Positions 36,048-45,152 of a stretch of DNA of 64,000 nt are shown here, piece by piece. How positions within the stretch are numbered: the stretch's first letter is position 1; each line of letters begins with the position of its first letter. Position numbers and translations under genes: made by a program. Where the stretch lies: the NCBI GenBank assembly GCA_028704385.1, contig JAQVLA010000012.1:36732-100731 (forward strand). Direction: 5' to 3'. The notes under the pieces were generated by a model. That model worked only from the letters and a program-made list of their open reading frames with translations, ran no database searches and was not told the origin of the DNA. This stretch comes from Bacteroidales bacterium (GTDB lineage: Bacteria > Bacteroidota > Bacteroidia > Bacteroidales > F082).

Positions 36048-36310
36048 CCAGTGTTATACATAATGAACGAATGGCTCGAAAGTAAAATTTGCGGTTTTAT
36101 AAAACAATGTAAATCAACTTGATAAGTAATTGTTTTGAAATAAATGGATAAAATCAATCGGTTGCATTATTAATTTCGATTTTCCGGATAACACTGTTTC
36201 TTAAAAATTTGTTAAATATCTTTATAGTAGGCTTTGATCTACGAGGATAACCCTTTGAAATATTATTTTTGAATTCATTTGACGTTTATTGATTAGCTAA
36301 AAAAAAATTA

Positions 36311-36937
36311 ATGATGAATCCACTCGTAGATCAATATTTAGTGAATGGTTGTATGCGTTGTGAGCTGGGGGGTACACCGCATTGCAAAGTACACAACTGG
36401 ACTGCTGAACTACATTTATTACGTGATATTGTTTTGGCAAGTGGCCTTATGGAAGAGCTGAAATGGGGTGTGCCCTGTTATACTTTAAACGGTAAGAATG
36501 TTTTGAATATCAGTGCTCTAAAACATTCTGTTGTGATTGGATTTTTTAAAGGGGCATTATTACAGGATGAGCATGACTTACTGAAAAAGCCAGGAGAAAA
36601 TTCGAGGTTTACACGATTGATGAAATTTACAAGTACTTCACAAATTACAGCAAATGAAGAAGAAATTCGTGACTTTATAAAACAGGCCATAAGAATTGAG
36701 CAAGACGGATTAAAGGTTAATGTCGCTGAAAATGCTATTTCTATTCCTGGTGAATTGTTGCAGACTTTTGAGTCGGATCCTTTGCTGAAGAAAGCATATT
36801 ATTCTCTTACACCTGGCAGGCAGCGGGGATATGCGCTTTATTTTTCGCAGGCGAAGCAATCAAAAACACGCCTTGCCAGGATTGAAAAATATAAAGATAA
36901 AATTTTAAGAGGAGAAGGGCTTCACGATGGCTATTAA
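36311..36937 (+). CDS. YdeI/OmpD-associated family protein (DUF1801 type)
   Basis: 208-residue soluble protein. The N-terminal part (about 30-130) is a DUF1801-like domain (LKWGVPCYTLNGKNVLNI, VVIGFFKGALLQDEHDLL). The C-terminal part (IPGELLQTFESDPLLKKAYY, TPGRQRGYALYFSQAKQSKT, RLARIEKYKDKILRGEGLHD) is the OmdA/YdeI-type element, with the usual RxxRIEK ending. The N-terminal CMRCELGGTPHCKVH adds extra Cys/His residues that could bind metal. Biological role of the family is unclear. Confidence 0.82.
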   Translation: MMNPLVDQYLVNGCMRCELGGTPHCKVHNWTAELHLLRDIVLASGLMEELKWGVPCYTLNGKNVLNISALKHSVVIGFFKGALLQDEHDLLKKPGENSRFTRLMKFTSTSQITANEEEIRDFIKQAIRIEQDGLKVNVAENAISIPGELLQTFESDPLLKKAYYSLTPGRQRGYALYFSQAKQSKTRLARIEKYKDKILRGEGLHDGY

Positions 36938-37017
36938 TTTGAAGTCTGGCATTATAAGCCTGTTGATTTATTTGTGAAGTGAAAGGAAAATTATAAAAGA
37001 AAAGCTAAATCAGAATT

Positions 37018-37566
37018 ATGCCATGTTTGGATAAAGCTACAAAAGAACAGATAAACGCATTGGATGTTGCTACGCTTAGGGAGATTGTTACAATGCTTGC
37101 TTCAAAAGAGAAAATGGTTTATGATTTTGTGTTGATTAATTATCTTGATAAGGAAACAGGAGAAACAGATCTATTACAAGCTGCAAAAGTTGATCTGGAC
37201 TATCTTTTTTGGAAAGGATACAAAGGTTTCTCCGAACAGTTGCGAATGGCTAATATGCTGTCGGCCTGCATAAAAAGGATTAATGAATTCACCAAGGTTT
37301 CCGGCAACAAGTTTCATGAAGCAGAATTGTTGATGTATGTGCTGGAGGTGCCTTTCTCGATGCCCAAAAATTCATTTGGAACCTGTTTCACGCAATTCGA
37401 TTATAAAGTGGGCTTGCTGGTGAAACGCCTGATAACCCTTGTAACAAAAAAGCTCCATGAAGATTACAGAGTAGATTATGCAGAAAAGCTCAATGAATAC
37501 CTTCGCAGGCTGCATCAAACCTCTAACCATATTAATATGATCTACTATTTGCCCGAAAAGATCTGA
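37018..37566 (+). CDS. helical protein of unknown function
   Basis: 182 residues, predicted mostly alpha-helical and soluble (EQINALDVATLREIVTMLAS, KVDLDYLFWKGYKGFSEQL, EKLNEYLRRLHQTSNHIN). No signal peptide, TM segment or catalytic motif. I do not recognise the family with certainty. ATG 37018 follows an 80-nt gap after the YdeI-like gene; they may be co-transcribed. Confidence 0.65.
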   Translation: MPCLDKATKEQINALDVATLREIVTMLASKEKMVYDFVLINYLDKETGETDLLQAAKVDLDYLFWKGYKGFSEQLRMANMLSACIKRINEFTKVSGNKFHEAELLMYVLEVPFSMPKNSFGTCFTQFDYKVGLLVKRLITLVTKKLHEDYRVDYAEKLNEYLRRLHQTSNHINMIYYLPEKI

Positions 37567-37605
37567 ATGAGCTCAAATCAAAGCTGAGAATCACTATTTG
37601 CAAGA

Positions 37606-38373
37606 TCACTTCCGTCTTTGCCTTAGTGCCTCAAAAAGCACAATGGCCGTACTTACCGAAACATTCAACGAATCAGCAATTCCCTGCATGGGGATAATAA
37701 GGTTTTGCTTGGCGGCATTCACCCATTGCGAGGATAATCCTGTGGCTTCGGTTCCCATCACGATAGCTGTGCGTCCACTAAAATCTGCGTCGAGATAATT
37801 GATGGATGCTTCCAGGTAAGTGGCAAAGATGTTTATCTTGTTTGCTTTCAGCCAGCTGATGGCCTCGGAGCTGTTGCAAACCACTGTTGGAACACTGAAG
37901 ACACAACCCAGGCTTGAGCGGATTGTATTGGGGTTGTAAAGGTCAGTCAGCGGATCACAAACCAACAGGGCATCGATACCGGCCGCATCGGCAGTTCGCA
38001 GAATGGCACCCAGGTTGCCGGGTTTTTCAACCGCTTCGAGTACGATAAGCAAGGGATTTTCAGAAAGTTTAAGATTTTCAAGGCTGTTCTGAGGTGTTCG
38101 AGCTACAGCTAACAAACCATCACTTTCGCCCCGATAAACGATTTTTTCAAATACCTCCTTGCTCACTTCAATAGATTCATTGATATGCCATTCAGGAAGC
38201 TTTGGAAATAAATCCGGGCAGCGATACAATGTTTCCAGTTGTATGCCACTTGCCACAGCTCTTTCAATCTCGCGATGACCCTCGATAAGAAAGCGATTTG
38301 TTTTCCGTCGTTCGGATGATTTCTGCAATCTGACCAGTGCTTTAATGCGGGGATTGGTTTTGCTGGTGATCAT
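37606..38373 (-). CDS. TrmH/SpoU-family RNA 2'-O-methyltransferase
   Basis: 255-residue SPOUT methyltransferase that uses SAM to methylate a ribose 2'-OH in rRNA or tRNA. N-terminal substrate-binding domain (KTNPRIKALVRLQKSSERRK, FLIEGHREIERAV), then the knotted domain with motif 1 EKPGNLGAILRTADAAGID, motif 2 IVMGTEATGLSSQW and motif 3 IIPMQGIADSLNVSVSTAI. All three motifs are intact. The target nucleotide is not known. Its start overlaps the upstream saccharopine-dehydrogenase-like gene by 4 nt. Confidence 0.9.
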   Translation of the reverse strand: MITSKTNPRIKALVRLQKSSERRKTNRFLIEGHREIERAVASGIQLETLYRCPDLFPKLPEWHINESIEVSKEVFEKIVYRGESDGLLAVARTPQNSLENLKLSENPLLIVLEAVEKPGNLGAILRTADAAGIDALLVCDPLTDLYNPNTIRSSLGCVFSVPTVVCNSSEAISWLKANKINIFATYLEASINYLDADFSGRTAIVMGTEATGLSSQWVNAAKQNLIIPMQGIADSLNVSVSTAIVLFEALRQRRK

Positions 38374-39524
38374 GGCAATTCCTGAATGCTTTCTTCATAG
38401 TAAACAGCGCGTTCGGCCAGGCGTTCGAGCATAAATTTTACTACTGCTTCGTTGTGGCCGATATTTTCAGGAAAATGTATGCCGGGTTTTGTGTGCAATC
38501 CCGCGTCAATCAATCGCAAAGCTGCAGTTGCAGCATAACCTGTAGTTCTTGCCATCGAATGAGTCTCGGTTTCGGTGTCATATTGATCAAACAGTTCGAA
38601 TGTATATCGCAACTTTCCTTTTTTAGCATGAAAACCTTCCACCTGAATACGCATCACTGTGAAATCAACCTCGCCTGCTTGGAGCTGCCAGTTTTTGAAA
38701 AGAATTTGTTGGGTGAAATTTAGTGGCGACAAGGATCCAGACTTACTATGTTGAACATTGTCGTCTAAAAATCCGCTGTCGCGCAACAGCTTCACTTTTT
38801 CGGCATGGCCTGGATAACGAAGGGTTTTTTCAGCCATAAAGTCGGCTTTCAGGGTAGTAATAAGTGAGCGAAGTCCGTCGCTATTGAAAGCCTCCAGGGT
38901 TCCAATGCCATCGAACTGCAGCTGCTCAATATCCGAAAGAGCGGGTTTTTCAACCATTCGGCCGTATTCAATCAATCGGGCAGGTCGGGTGTATTCTTCA
39001 ATGACATCAGCAGGCGAAAAAACTGCTTTATATTCCCAGGGTTGTGTGCGTATTGCTGGCAGACCTCCAACATAAATAAGGATGCTGGTAGTTTTGTCGA
39101 GCTGCGAACTGGCATAACCACTAAGTAAATGACTCATTCCGGGAGCAACACCCATATCACAGATCACACAACTACCGGATTGTAAAGCTAAATCATTTAA
39201 TACCAAAGGGTTCTCAGGATAAAATGCTATGTCAACAATGGGTTTTCCAAGACTGACAAGCTTTTTTAAAACCGAATAACCGATCGATCCCGGTACTGCA
39301 TTCACATAATAATCGTGTTGGTTGCACCAATCCTCTGTGGGATCAAAATCTTTTAAATTTCGATTAAGTGTTTGAATGCCAAAGTCCTCGGCCAGTGCTA
39401 ATCGTTCCTGGCTAAGATCAGCAATACTTACTATGAATTCTTCATTTTTTACGAGGTCTCTGGCAATTGGAAGCCCTACCAGGCCTGCCCCTAAAACAAG
39501 CACAGATTTTTGTTTTTTCATCAC
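38370..39524 (-). CDS. saccharopine dehydrogenase-like oxidoreductase
   Basis: 384-residue NAD(P)-dependent enzyme. Rossmann motif VLVLGAGLVGLPIARDL at the start; VICDMGVAPGMSHLLSGYAS and YVGGLPAIRTQPWEYKAVFSP fit the saccharopine dehydrogenase (Lys9-type) family. Substrate is uncertain: lysine breakdown through saccharopine or another reductive amination. It is the middle of three overlapping minus-strand genes (EamA, this gene, trmH), each overlap being 4 nt. Confidence 0.85.
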   Translation of the reverse strand: MMKKQKSVLVLGAGLVGLPIARDLVKNEEFIVSIADLSQERLALAEDFGIQTLNRNLKDFDPTEDWCNQHDYYVNAVPGSIGYSVLKKLVSLGKPIVDIAFYPENPLVLNDLALQSGSCVICDMGVAPGMSHLLSGYASSQLDKTTSILIYVGGLPAIRTQPWEYKAVFSPADVIEEYTRPARLIEYGRMVEKPALSDIEQLQFDGIGTLEAFNSDGLRSLITTLKADFMAEKTLRYPGHAEKVKLLRDSGFLDDNVQHSKSGSLSPLNFTQQILFKNWQLQAGEVDFTVMRIQVEGFHAKKGKLRYTFELFDQYDTETETHSMARTTGYAATAALRLIDAGLHTKPGIHFPENIGHNEAVVKFMLERLAERAVYYEESIQELP

Positions 39525-40435
39525 AATGATTTTTCGATTTTGATTCTGAATCGCTGACTAAGAAATACACCAGCTATCACAAGTAAGATACCCAGCACTT
39601 TGTCAAAGGTAAGACTTTCTCCCCAAAGTATAAAACTGAAAAAAGCTGTAAAAACAGTGATCGTATTGGTGTAACTGTTGGCATAAGCGATACCAAGTTT
39701 TTCAACGCCATAGGTAAACATTACAAATGCCAAAGAGCTGGCAAAAACGCCCAAAAGCACAAGCGGAACCAGCCAGGATGCGTTAAAATCGAGGGTATCA
39801 AAGCCGGCATGTTCCAGGCCGAACACCACCGGGATGAAATAAAATATTCCAATCAGGTTTTGAATAAAAACGATTTGTATCGGCCCATAATTTTTAGTCA
39901 GTTTTTTGAGTAATACACCATATATTATAGCAGAAAAAACAGCTAAAAACAAAAACATTATCCCCTTCAGAGAGGCAGTAATGCCGGAATCGAGATCGAT
40001 CAACATGATTAAAACCCCTACAAATGAGATAAATAAACCTAAAATATTGATGGCTTTAATGCGTTCGCCTAAAAATGTAAATGCAAAAATGGGTGTAAAT
40101 ACAGGTATTGTGGCAACGATCACGGCACTTATGGTGGGAGATACGAGGTCTAGCCCATAGCTTTCGCCTATAAAATAAAGAAAGGGATTGAAAAAGGAAA
40201 CACCAAATAAAAGGGGCCAATGAGCTTTTTGAAAATGAAAACTTTTACCCCTTAGCTTGATGATAATGGCCAAAAATGGAACGGAAATAATTAACCTGAA
40301 CCAGACAGTAGTGGCCGGTTGTATAAATACAAACACCTGTTTCGACCAAATATAGGAGATTCCCCATATCAGCATGGCGAACAAAGTGAAAAGATGTGGA
40401 GCTAATGAATGAGGTTTCAAATTTATTTTTTGCAA
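39521..40435 (-). CDS. EamA/DMT-family transporter
   Basis: 304-residue inner-membrane transporter with ten hydrophobic helices in two EamA repeats (LFTLFAMLIWGISYIWSK in the first, GIMFLFLAVFSAIIYGVLLK in the second) and a basic C-terminus. The family exports or imports metabolites such as amino acids; substrate unknown. It is the first gene of the overlapping operon and is divergent from a marR-type gene 67 bp away, a common arrangement for a regulator and its transporter. Confidence 0.88.
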   Translation of the reverse strand: MQKINLKPHSLAPHLFTLFAMLIWGISYIWSKQVFVFIQPATTVWFRLIISVPFLAIIIKLRGKSFHFQKAHWPLLFGVSFFNPFLYFIGESYGLDLVSPTISAVIVATIPVFTPIFAFTFLGERIKAINILGLFISFVGVLIMLIDLDSGITASLKGIMFLFLAVFSAIIYGVLLKKLTKNYGPIQIVFIQNLIGIFYFIPVVFGLEHAGFDTLDFNASWLVPLVLLGVFASSLAFVMFTYGVEKLGIAYANSYTNTITVFTAFFSFILWGESLTFDKVLGILLVIAGVFLSQRFRIKIEKSL

Positions 40436-40502
40436 TAAACGTGCAAATGTAGCTGAAATTTGTTTCCTTTGTTTTGTTATTTACTTTGTACACAAACTAG
40501 TT

Positions 40503-40979
40503 ATGAGTGATTTTACTGAAGTTTTAATCAACCTGAGGAAAATTGTTCGTTCTGTCAATTTGGAATCCAAACGAATACAAAAAGAATTTGGGATCAGCAT
40601 TCCTCAGTTATTATGCCTGCATTTTCTGGCTTCAAATCCTGGTTTTCAATCGTCAGTTTCGGGTATTGCTTCCTATCTGAACTTGAATTTAAGCACAGTA
40701 ACGGGCATAGTGAGCAGGCTCGAAAAAAAACATCTGGTAGCCAAATTGCCCAAAACAGGTGATAAAAGAATTACTGTTGTGAGCCTTACTTCATCTGGGA
40801 AAAAACTGCTTGATCAATCACCTGAACTGATGCATCAACAACTTTCGCACAGGCTCGCTTCATTGCCTGCAAATGAGCTTGCCCAGCTAAAAGATTCGCT
40901 TGGGTTGCTCATCCGGTGTTTTAACATTGAAGAGGAATCAGCCTCTCCTATGATTACCATTGACGACTTCCAGTATTAG
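40503..40979 (+). CDS. MarR-family transcriptional regulator
   Basis: 158-residue winged-helix regulator. The HTH spans about residues 50-85 (VSGIASYLNLNLSTVTGIVSRLEKK) and the wing follows (KTGDKRITVVSLTSSG). Flanking helices form the dimer. It is divergent from the EamA transporter operon; the short 67-bp gap probably carries both promoters and its operator, so control of that operon is likely though inferred. Confidence 0.9.
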   Translation: MSDFTEVLINLRKIVRSVNLESKRIQKEFGISIPQLLCLHFLASNPGFQSSVSGIASYLNLNLSTVTGIVSRLEKKHLVAKLPKTGDKRITVVSLTSSGKKLLDQSPELMHQQLSHRLASLPANELAQLKDSLGLLIRCFNIEEESASPMITIDDFQY

Positions 40980-41220
40980 CTGCAATCTGTTTTCTTTAGT
41001 AGCTTAATAACTTCGTCTGGAAACCATGAATTTTTAGAATATTTGTGAAGTTTCAATCTTTTACAATAATTTAACATTATCTGTTAAATCACTAATGTAT
41101 AACGTTTTATAACCAATAACTGAAAGCCGATATCACAAGGATTTGGCACTTTCAATAAAATGTTGTAATATTGTTTCTATACGAACTAAATTTACTTTTA
41201 CTTTATTTTTATTACTACGA

Positions 41221-41436
41221 ATGAAAGATGAAATATTAACAGCATTTAGTAAATATCTCAGAAGCAATGGATTTATGCTGGTGAAGCGAATGGATGAGGG
41301 TAATTCCGGTACAAGTTCAGATACATTAGTAGGTGAAGAAATTAATTATGAACCGGATATCACAGCCGAAAGTGCAGGAGTTCGTTACTACTACAAATAC
41401 CTGAAGAACCGTGAGGATGCTTCAGGCCTGGTATAA
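41221..41436 (+). CDS. small hypothetical protein
   Basis: About 71 residues from ATG 41221 (MKDEILTAFSKYLRSNGFML). The frame is open from 41143, but those extra residues look like translated leader. Acidic middle (DEGNSGTSSDTLVGEEINYE) and a Tyr-rich end (VRYYYKYLKNRED). Not recognised. It precedes the GNAT gene by 105 nt. Confidence 0.5.
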   Translation: MKDEILTAFSKYLRSNGFMLVKRMDEGNSGTSSDTLVGEEINYEPDITAESAGVRYYYKYLKNREDASGLV

Positions 41437-41541
41437 GAATTCAGGCGTTTTATTAAAAACAAGAATCAAAAACAAGGGTTGAAACTATTGGCTCCTTTTT
41501 AACTTATCTACTAATTTATTATACAAATAAGCTTTTGAAAA

Positions 41542-41982
41542 ATGGAAATTCAAATTTATGACAGTTATCTCCCAATGGGGACTCTAGAAAAAAGAAAGAT
41601 TGTTGACTTTTTGTATCAGCATCTTGATGAGTTTGGCGATTCAAAAGAGGCCATACGCAAAGCAATTGATTACTCTGTGGGAGAAACCTCTGTAGTAGGT
41701 GGTTTTGTAATTGTTGGCAGTGTTGATGGCAAAATGGCCGGAGCAGTGGTTGTTAATCGCACCGGAATGGAAGATTATATTCCTGAAAACATCCTGGTGT
41801 ATATCGCCGTTGATGCCGCATTGCGGGGCAAGGGTATTGGAAAACAACTAATGAACAAAGCTATCGCGCTCTCGAAAGGCAATGTAGCCTTGCACGTTGA
41901 ACCCAATAATCCGGCCCGGTTCTTATACGAAAAAGTTGGCTTCACAAATAAATACCTGGAGTATCGGTTGATTAAAAGCTAA
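41542..41982 (+). CDS. GNAT-family N-acetyltransferase
   Basis: 146-residue cytosolic acyltransferase. Acetyl-CoA loop motif is VDAALRGKGIGKQLM, with strand 4 ILVYIAVDA before it and NPARFLYEKVGF (the usual N-x-x-A-x-x-x-Y element) after. The substrate is unknown. Its stop codon shares one base with the ATG of the alanine racemase gene, so the two are translationally coupled, which hints at an amino-acid or D-amino-acid substrate. Confidence 0.85.
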   Translation: MEIQIYDSYLPMGTLEKRKIVDFLYQHLDEFGDSKEAIRKAIDYSVGETSVVGGFVIVGSVDGKMAGAVVVNRTGMEDYIPENILVYIAVDAALRGKGIGKQLMNKAIALSKGNVALHVEPNNPARFLYEKVGFTNKYLEYRLIKS

Positions 41983-43148
41983 TGAGAGCAACAGCTTCGC
42001 ATACACCTTCTGTGATTGAGTTGAGTTCTGAGGCCATCGCACATAACCTGCGTTTTATTAAAAGATTTGTTAGGAAAAATGTGCGGATATCTTCCGTTGT
42101 CAAAGGGAATGCGTATGGTCATGGAATTGAGCTTTATGTACCAGCAGCCGAGAGTTGTGGCATTGATCATTTTTCGGTGTTTAGTATTGATGAAGCAGCA
42201 CGTGTTTTGGCTGTAAAACAAGCAGAAACGAGTGTTATGATCATGGGTTGGATCCCTGTGGAAAGCCTGCGTTGGGTATTGGAGAACGAAATTGAATTTT
42301 GGGTCTTTGAACCCGAACGATTAAGGGAAGCTTTAAAGCTGGCTGATATTATGCGAGTTAAAGCCCATGTTCATATCGAGCTTGAAACCGGTATGAACCG
42401 AACCGGATTTGGACCATTAGAATTGAATGACACCTGGGCTGTAATGCGGGAATACAAACATGCATTCGTTCTCCAGGGATTATGTACGCATTTGGCCGGT
42501 GCCGAAAGTATTGCCAATCATGTGCGTATTCAACGACAGATCAAACGTTTCAGGCTTTTGACAGGGCTTTTTAATGCGCATGGTTTTCAGGCTAAAACGC
42601 TTCATGCGGTAAGCTCGGCGGCAACTATTGTTTATCCGGCTTTTCAGTTTGATATGGTACGTGTTGGCATTTTGCAGTATGGATACTGGCCAAGTAAAGA
42701 AACCTTTATCCATTATGTGAGCAGGCGCAAAAAGAAACAGGATCCACTCAATCGTATCATTAGCTGGAAAAGTTGTGTTATGGCAGTTAAGGAGGTTCGC
42801 CAGGGAGAGTTTGTGAGTTATGGAACTACCTTTCTGGCTGCTGAAGATAAAACCATTGCCATTGTGCCAACAGGCTATTCGCATGGCTATAGCAGATCAC
42901 TTTCCAATTCGGGGCGAATTTTGATTCGCGGCCAGCACGTTTCGGTAATTGGAATGATCAATATGAATATGCTAATTGCCGATGTATCCTTTCTGGATGA
43001 TGTTGCGGTGGGAGACGAAGTTGTGCTGATTGGCGAACAGGACAGTCAAGTCATCAGCGTAGCTTCGTTTAGCGAATTGAGTAATCAGTTAAATTATGAG
43101 TTATTAACCCGGCTTCCCCAAGGAATTATGCGCCGATTAACACCTTAA
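41982..43148 (+). CDS. alr: alanine racemase (stand-alone)
   Basis: 388-residue fold-type III PLP enzyme interconverting L- and D-Ala. PLP-Lys in SVVKGNAYGHGIELY, catalytic Tyr in FVSYGTTF, and ETGMNRTGF and YPAFQFDMVRVGI in between. The usual C-M-D segment reads GMINMNMLIADV, with Asn in place of both Cys and Asp. Bacteroidota often have Alr fused to MurF; this copy is not fused. It overlaps the GNAT gene by 1 nt and lies 4 nt before an ornithine-racemase-like gene. True substrate may differ from alanine. Confidence 0.85.
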   Translation: MRATASHTPSVIELSSEAIAHNLRFIKRFVRKNVRISSVVKGNAYGHGIELYVPAAESCGIDHFSVFSIDEAARVLAVKQAETSVMIMGWIPVESLRWVLENEIEFWVFEPERLREALKLADIMRVKAHVHIELETGMNRTGFGPLELNDTWAVMREYKHAFVLQGLCTHLAGAESIANHVRIQRQIKRFRLLTGLFNAHGFQAKTLHAVSSAATIVYPAFQFDMVRVGILQYGYWPSKETFIHYVSRRKKKQDPLNRIISWKSCVMAVKEVRQGEFVSYGTTFLAAEDKTIAIVPTGYSHGYSRSLSNSGRILIRGQHVSVIGMINMNMLIADVSFLDDVAVGDEVVLIGEQDSQVISVASFSELSNQLNYELLTRLPQGIMRRLTP

Positions 43149-43152
43149 TAAA

Positions 43153-44289
43153 ATGGCATTTATAGAATTAGACCATCAAAAATTGCATCATAATTTTAAG
43201 TATCTGGATGAATTTTTTTCGAAGAGAAACATCCATTGGGGTGCTGTTTCAAAATTATTGTGCGGAAATGAAACGTATATCCGCGAATTGATCGAAATGG
43301 GCATCAGGGAGGTGCACGACAGCCGAATCAGCAACCTGAAGGTGATAAAAAAGATCAATCCGGAGGTGCAAACAGTATATATCAAGCCACCTGCCCGCCG
43401 TGTGGTTAAAAGCCTGGTGCGATATGCTGATGTGAGTTTTAACACCGAGTACGAAACGATACGACTCATTTCGGAGGAAGCTGTGAAGCAGAACAAAAAG
43501 CATAAGATCATCATCATGATCGAGATGGGCGACCTTCGAGAAGGCGTTCTTGGTGATAATTTGATCGATTTTTATTCGTCGATTTTCAAATTGCCAAATA
43601 TTGAAATTGTTGGAATTGGCACCAACCTCAATTGCCTGAATGGCGTTATGCCCAGCCACGATAAATTGATTCAGCTGAGTTTGTACAAGCAACTTATTGA
43701 CGCTACCTTTAAGGTTAAGATTCCATGGGTTAGCGGAGGGAGTTCAGTAACAATTCCTCTTTTGCTGAAGAAAATGCTTCCGAAAGGGATAAATCACTTC
43801 AGGGTGGGTGAGACGCTCTACTTTGGTAACAACCTGGTGACCAATAAAACGATAAAAGGTATGAAGTCTAATGCTTTTACGCTTTATGCCGAAATTGTCG
43901 AGTTAATGGAAAAACCTATCGTTCCTATCGGTGAGCTGGGTACTAATGTCGCAGGTGAAAAGTTTGAAGTAAATGAAGCTGATTATGGAAAATCATCCTA
44001 CCGCGCACTTCTTGATATAGGTTTGCTCGACGTGGATCCGCACCACCTGAAACCGATCAAAAATGGAATTGAAATTATTGGCGCTAGTTCGGATATGCTG
44101 GCTGTTGATTTGGGGAAAAACCGAAGTGGTTATCAAGTTGGTGATTTACTGGCTTTCAACCTGGATTATATGGGAGCGCTTAAGGTGCTAAACTCCAATT
44201 ATATAGATAAACGAATAACCAACAAGCCAACCAAGACTAAGAGCGGCCTTCTTCCTGCAGAAGATGGGTATAATGTTTTAAACTTCTGA
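43153..44289 (+). CDS. alanine/ornithine racemase family PLP enzyme (Orr-like)
   Basis: 378 residues with the alanine racemase N-terminal barrel. The PLP-Lys is in HWGAVSKLLCGN. VHDSRISNLKVIKK, IMIEMGDLREGVL, GIGTNLNCLNGV and WVSGGSSVTIPLL match the Orr/YhfX-type group rather than classical Alr. The characterised relative racemises ornithine in anaerobic amino-acid fermentation. It is the third gene of GNAT-alr-orr, 4 nt after alr. Its last 53 bases overlap the convergent methyltransferase gene. Confidence 0.82.
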   Translation: MAFIELDHQKLHHNFKYLDEFFSKRNIHWGAVSKLLCGNETYIRELIEMGIREVHDSRISNLKVIKKINPEVQTVYIKPPARRVVKSLVRYADVSFNTEYETIRLISEEAVKQNKKHKIIIMIEMGDLREGVLGDNLIDFYSSIFKLPNIEIVGIGTNLNCLNGVMPSHDKLIQLSLYKQLIDATFKVKIPWVSGGSSVTIPLLLKKMLPKGINHFRVGETLYFGNNLVTNKTIKGMKSNAFTLYAEIVELMEKPIVPIGELGTNVAGEKFEVNEADYGKSSYRALLDIGLLDVDPHHLKPIKNGIEIIGASSDMLAVDLGKNRSGYQVGDLLAFNLDYMGALKVLNSNYIDKRITNKPTKTKSGLLPAEDGYNVLNF

Positions 44290-44983
44290 GAACAAGCGCA
44301 ATCAAAAGTGCTATTCCGAAGATATAAACAGAATTGCGTTGGTAGGTGATTGTGCCAGTGCTAAAATAGTAACGCAGTATGTCGATAAACGCAAAACCAA
44401 AAACAGTTGCTAACATCCCTGAATATTCGCGACGCAAAACACTTTTTAAGCTGAAGGGAATCTGATTTTTTTTATAGATCTTAAATGAAGGGATAAAGGC
44501 AGGTGTTGTAAGCGACCAATCCAGATAGGGCTGTCCGAATTTCTTTTCCAGAAATCTTTCTTCGGCAAACATAATCCGCTCATAGTACAGCCAAAATGCA
44601 AGTGAAATAAGCAAAACAAAACTGAAATTGAAAGTGAAAAGTACGATCCCGATCCACATGAAATAGTTGCCAACATATAGCGGATGACGCATCGTACTGT
44701 ATATCCCGGTAGTATTCAAACTTTCGGCCACCTGGCCTTCTTTGGTGTTTCGTCCGGATGTGCCTTTGGGCGTGGTACCAATGCTAATGGCTCTGACAAC
44801 AAACCCCAACACACTAAAAAAAACTGCAATCCAGGTGATGAGATGCAGGTTAGCTTTTGTTAACCAGTTAATGTCGGAGAAATAAACTACCGGAACAGCA
44901 ATAAGGAATAAAACTACCGGAAGTTCACCGCGATATTTAAAAAGCCAGTTGCCGCTTTTTTCGAAGGAATGGATAAGTGCCAT
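44237..44983 (-). CDS. isoprenylcysteine carboxyl methyltransferase-like membrane protein
   Basis: 248-residue polytopic membrane protein of the ICMT/PEMT superfamily. The SAM-binding signature is STMRHPLYVGNYFMWIG followed by EERFLEKKFGQPYLDW, as in these enzymes. The N-terminus has two or three TM helices and the C-terminus two more. Members methylate membrane or lipid substrates; the substrate here is unknown. It overlaps the convergent racemase gene tail to tail by 53 nt. Confidence 0.82.
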   Translation of the reverse strand: MALIHSFEKSGNWLFKYRGELPVVLFLIAVPVVYFSDINWLTKANLHLITWIAVFFSVLGFVVRAISIGTTPKGTSGRNTKEGQVAESLNTTGIYSTMRHPLYVGNYFMWIGIVLFTFNFSFVLLISLAFWLYYERIMFAEERFLEKKFGQPYLDWSLTTPAFIPSFKIYKKNQIPFSLKSVLRREYSGMLATVFGFAFIDILRYYFSTGTITYQRNSVYIFGIALLIALVLRSLKHYTHLLQEEGRS

Positions 44984-45110
44984 ATCATGATGGATTTTGC
45001 AGCGGCAAAGTTAGTTTTTTTAGTGTTTGTTGAGTGAAATTTTGTAAAATATTGAATATCAACGTAAAAGATATTTTCTTTTTAGTCTGGTTATTTCAAT
45101 GTTCAAGCCT

Positions 45111-45118
45111 TATATTTG
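45111..45118 (+). promoter_or_regulatory. -7 box for the TPR sensor kinase
   Basis: TATATTTG is an exact TAnnTTTG, 34 nt upstream of ATG 45153. It lies inside the open frame that begins at 45099, so that upstream ATG cannot be the start for this promoter. Confidence 0.5.
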
Positions 45119-45152
45119 CACTAGTAAACAATGGATTATGTTCGATATTCAC

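Larger units (their letters stand above)
35855..36310. other. 456-bp divergent intergenic region
   Basis: AT-rich region between the DAK2-DegV gene (leftwards) and the YdeI-like gene (rightwards). It holds a hairpin at 35894-35918, an exact minus-strand -7 box at 35961-35968, an imperfect 34-bp AT palindrome at about 35975-36009 and a perfect 18-bp palindrome at 36030-36047, listed separately. No coding frame with family likeness and no tRNA or sRNA shape is recognised. The right-hand 250 bp is otherwise featureless. Confidence 0.6.

Noticed and set aside
35855..36310. Possible riboswitch, sRNA or small ORF (a 19-codon frame at 36063) in the largest gap
   Set aside because: No recognisable riboswitch core or terminator hairpin; the small frame has no ribosome binding site or likeness to known peptides.
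42480..42884. 134-codon minus-strand frame within the alanine racemase gene
   Set aside because: Shadow of a gene with intact active-site motifs on the other strand.
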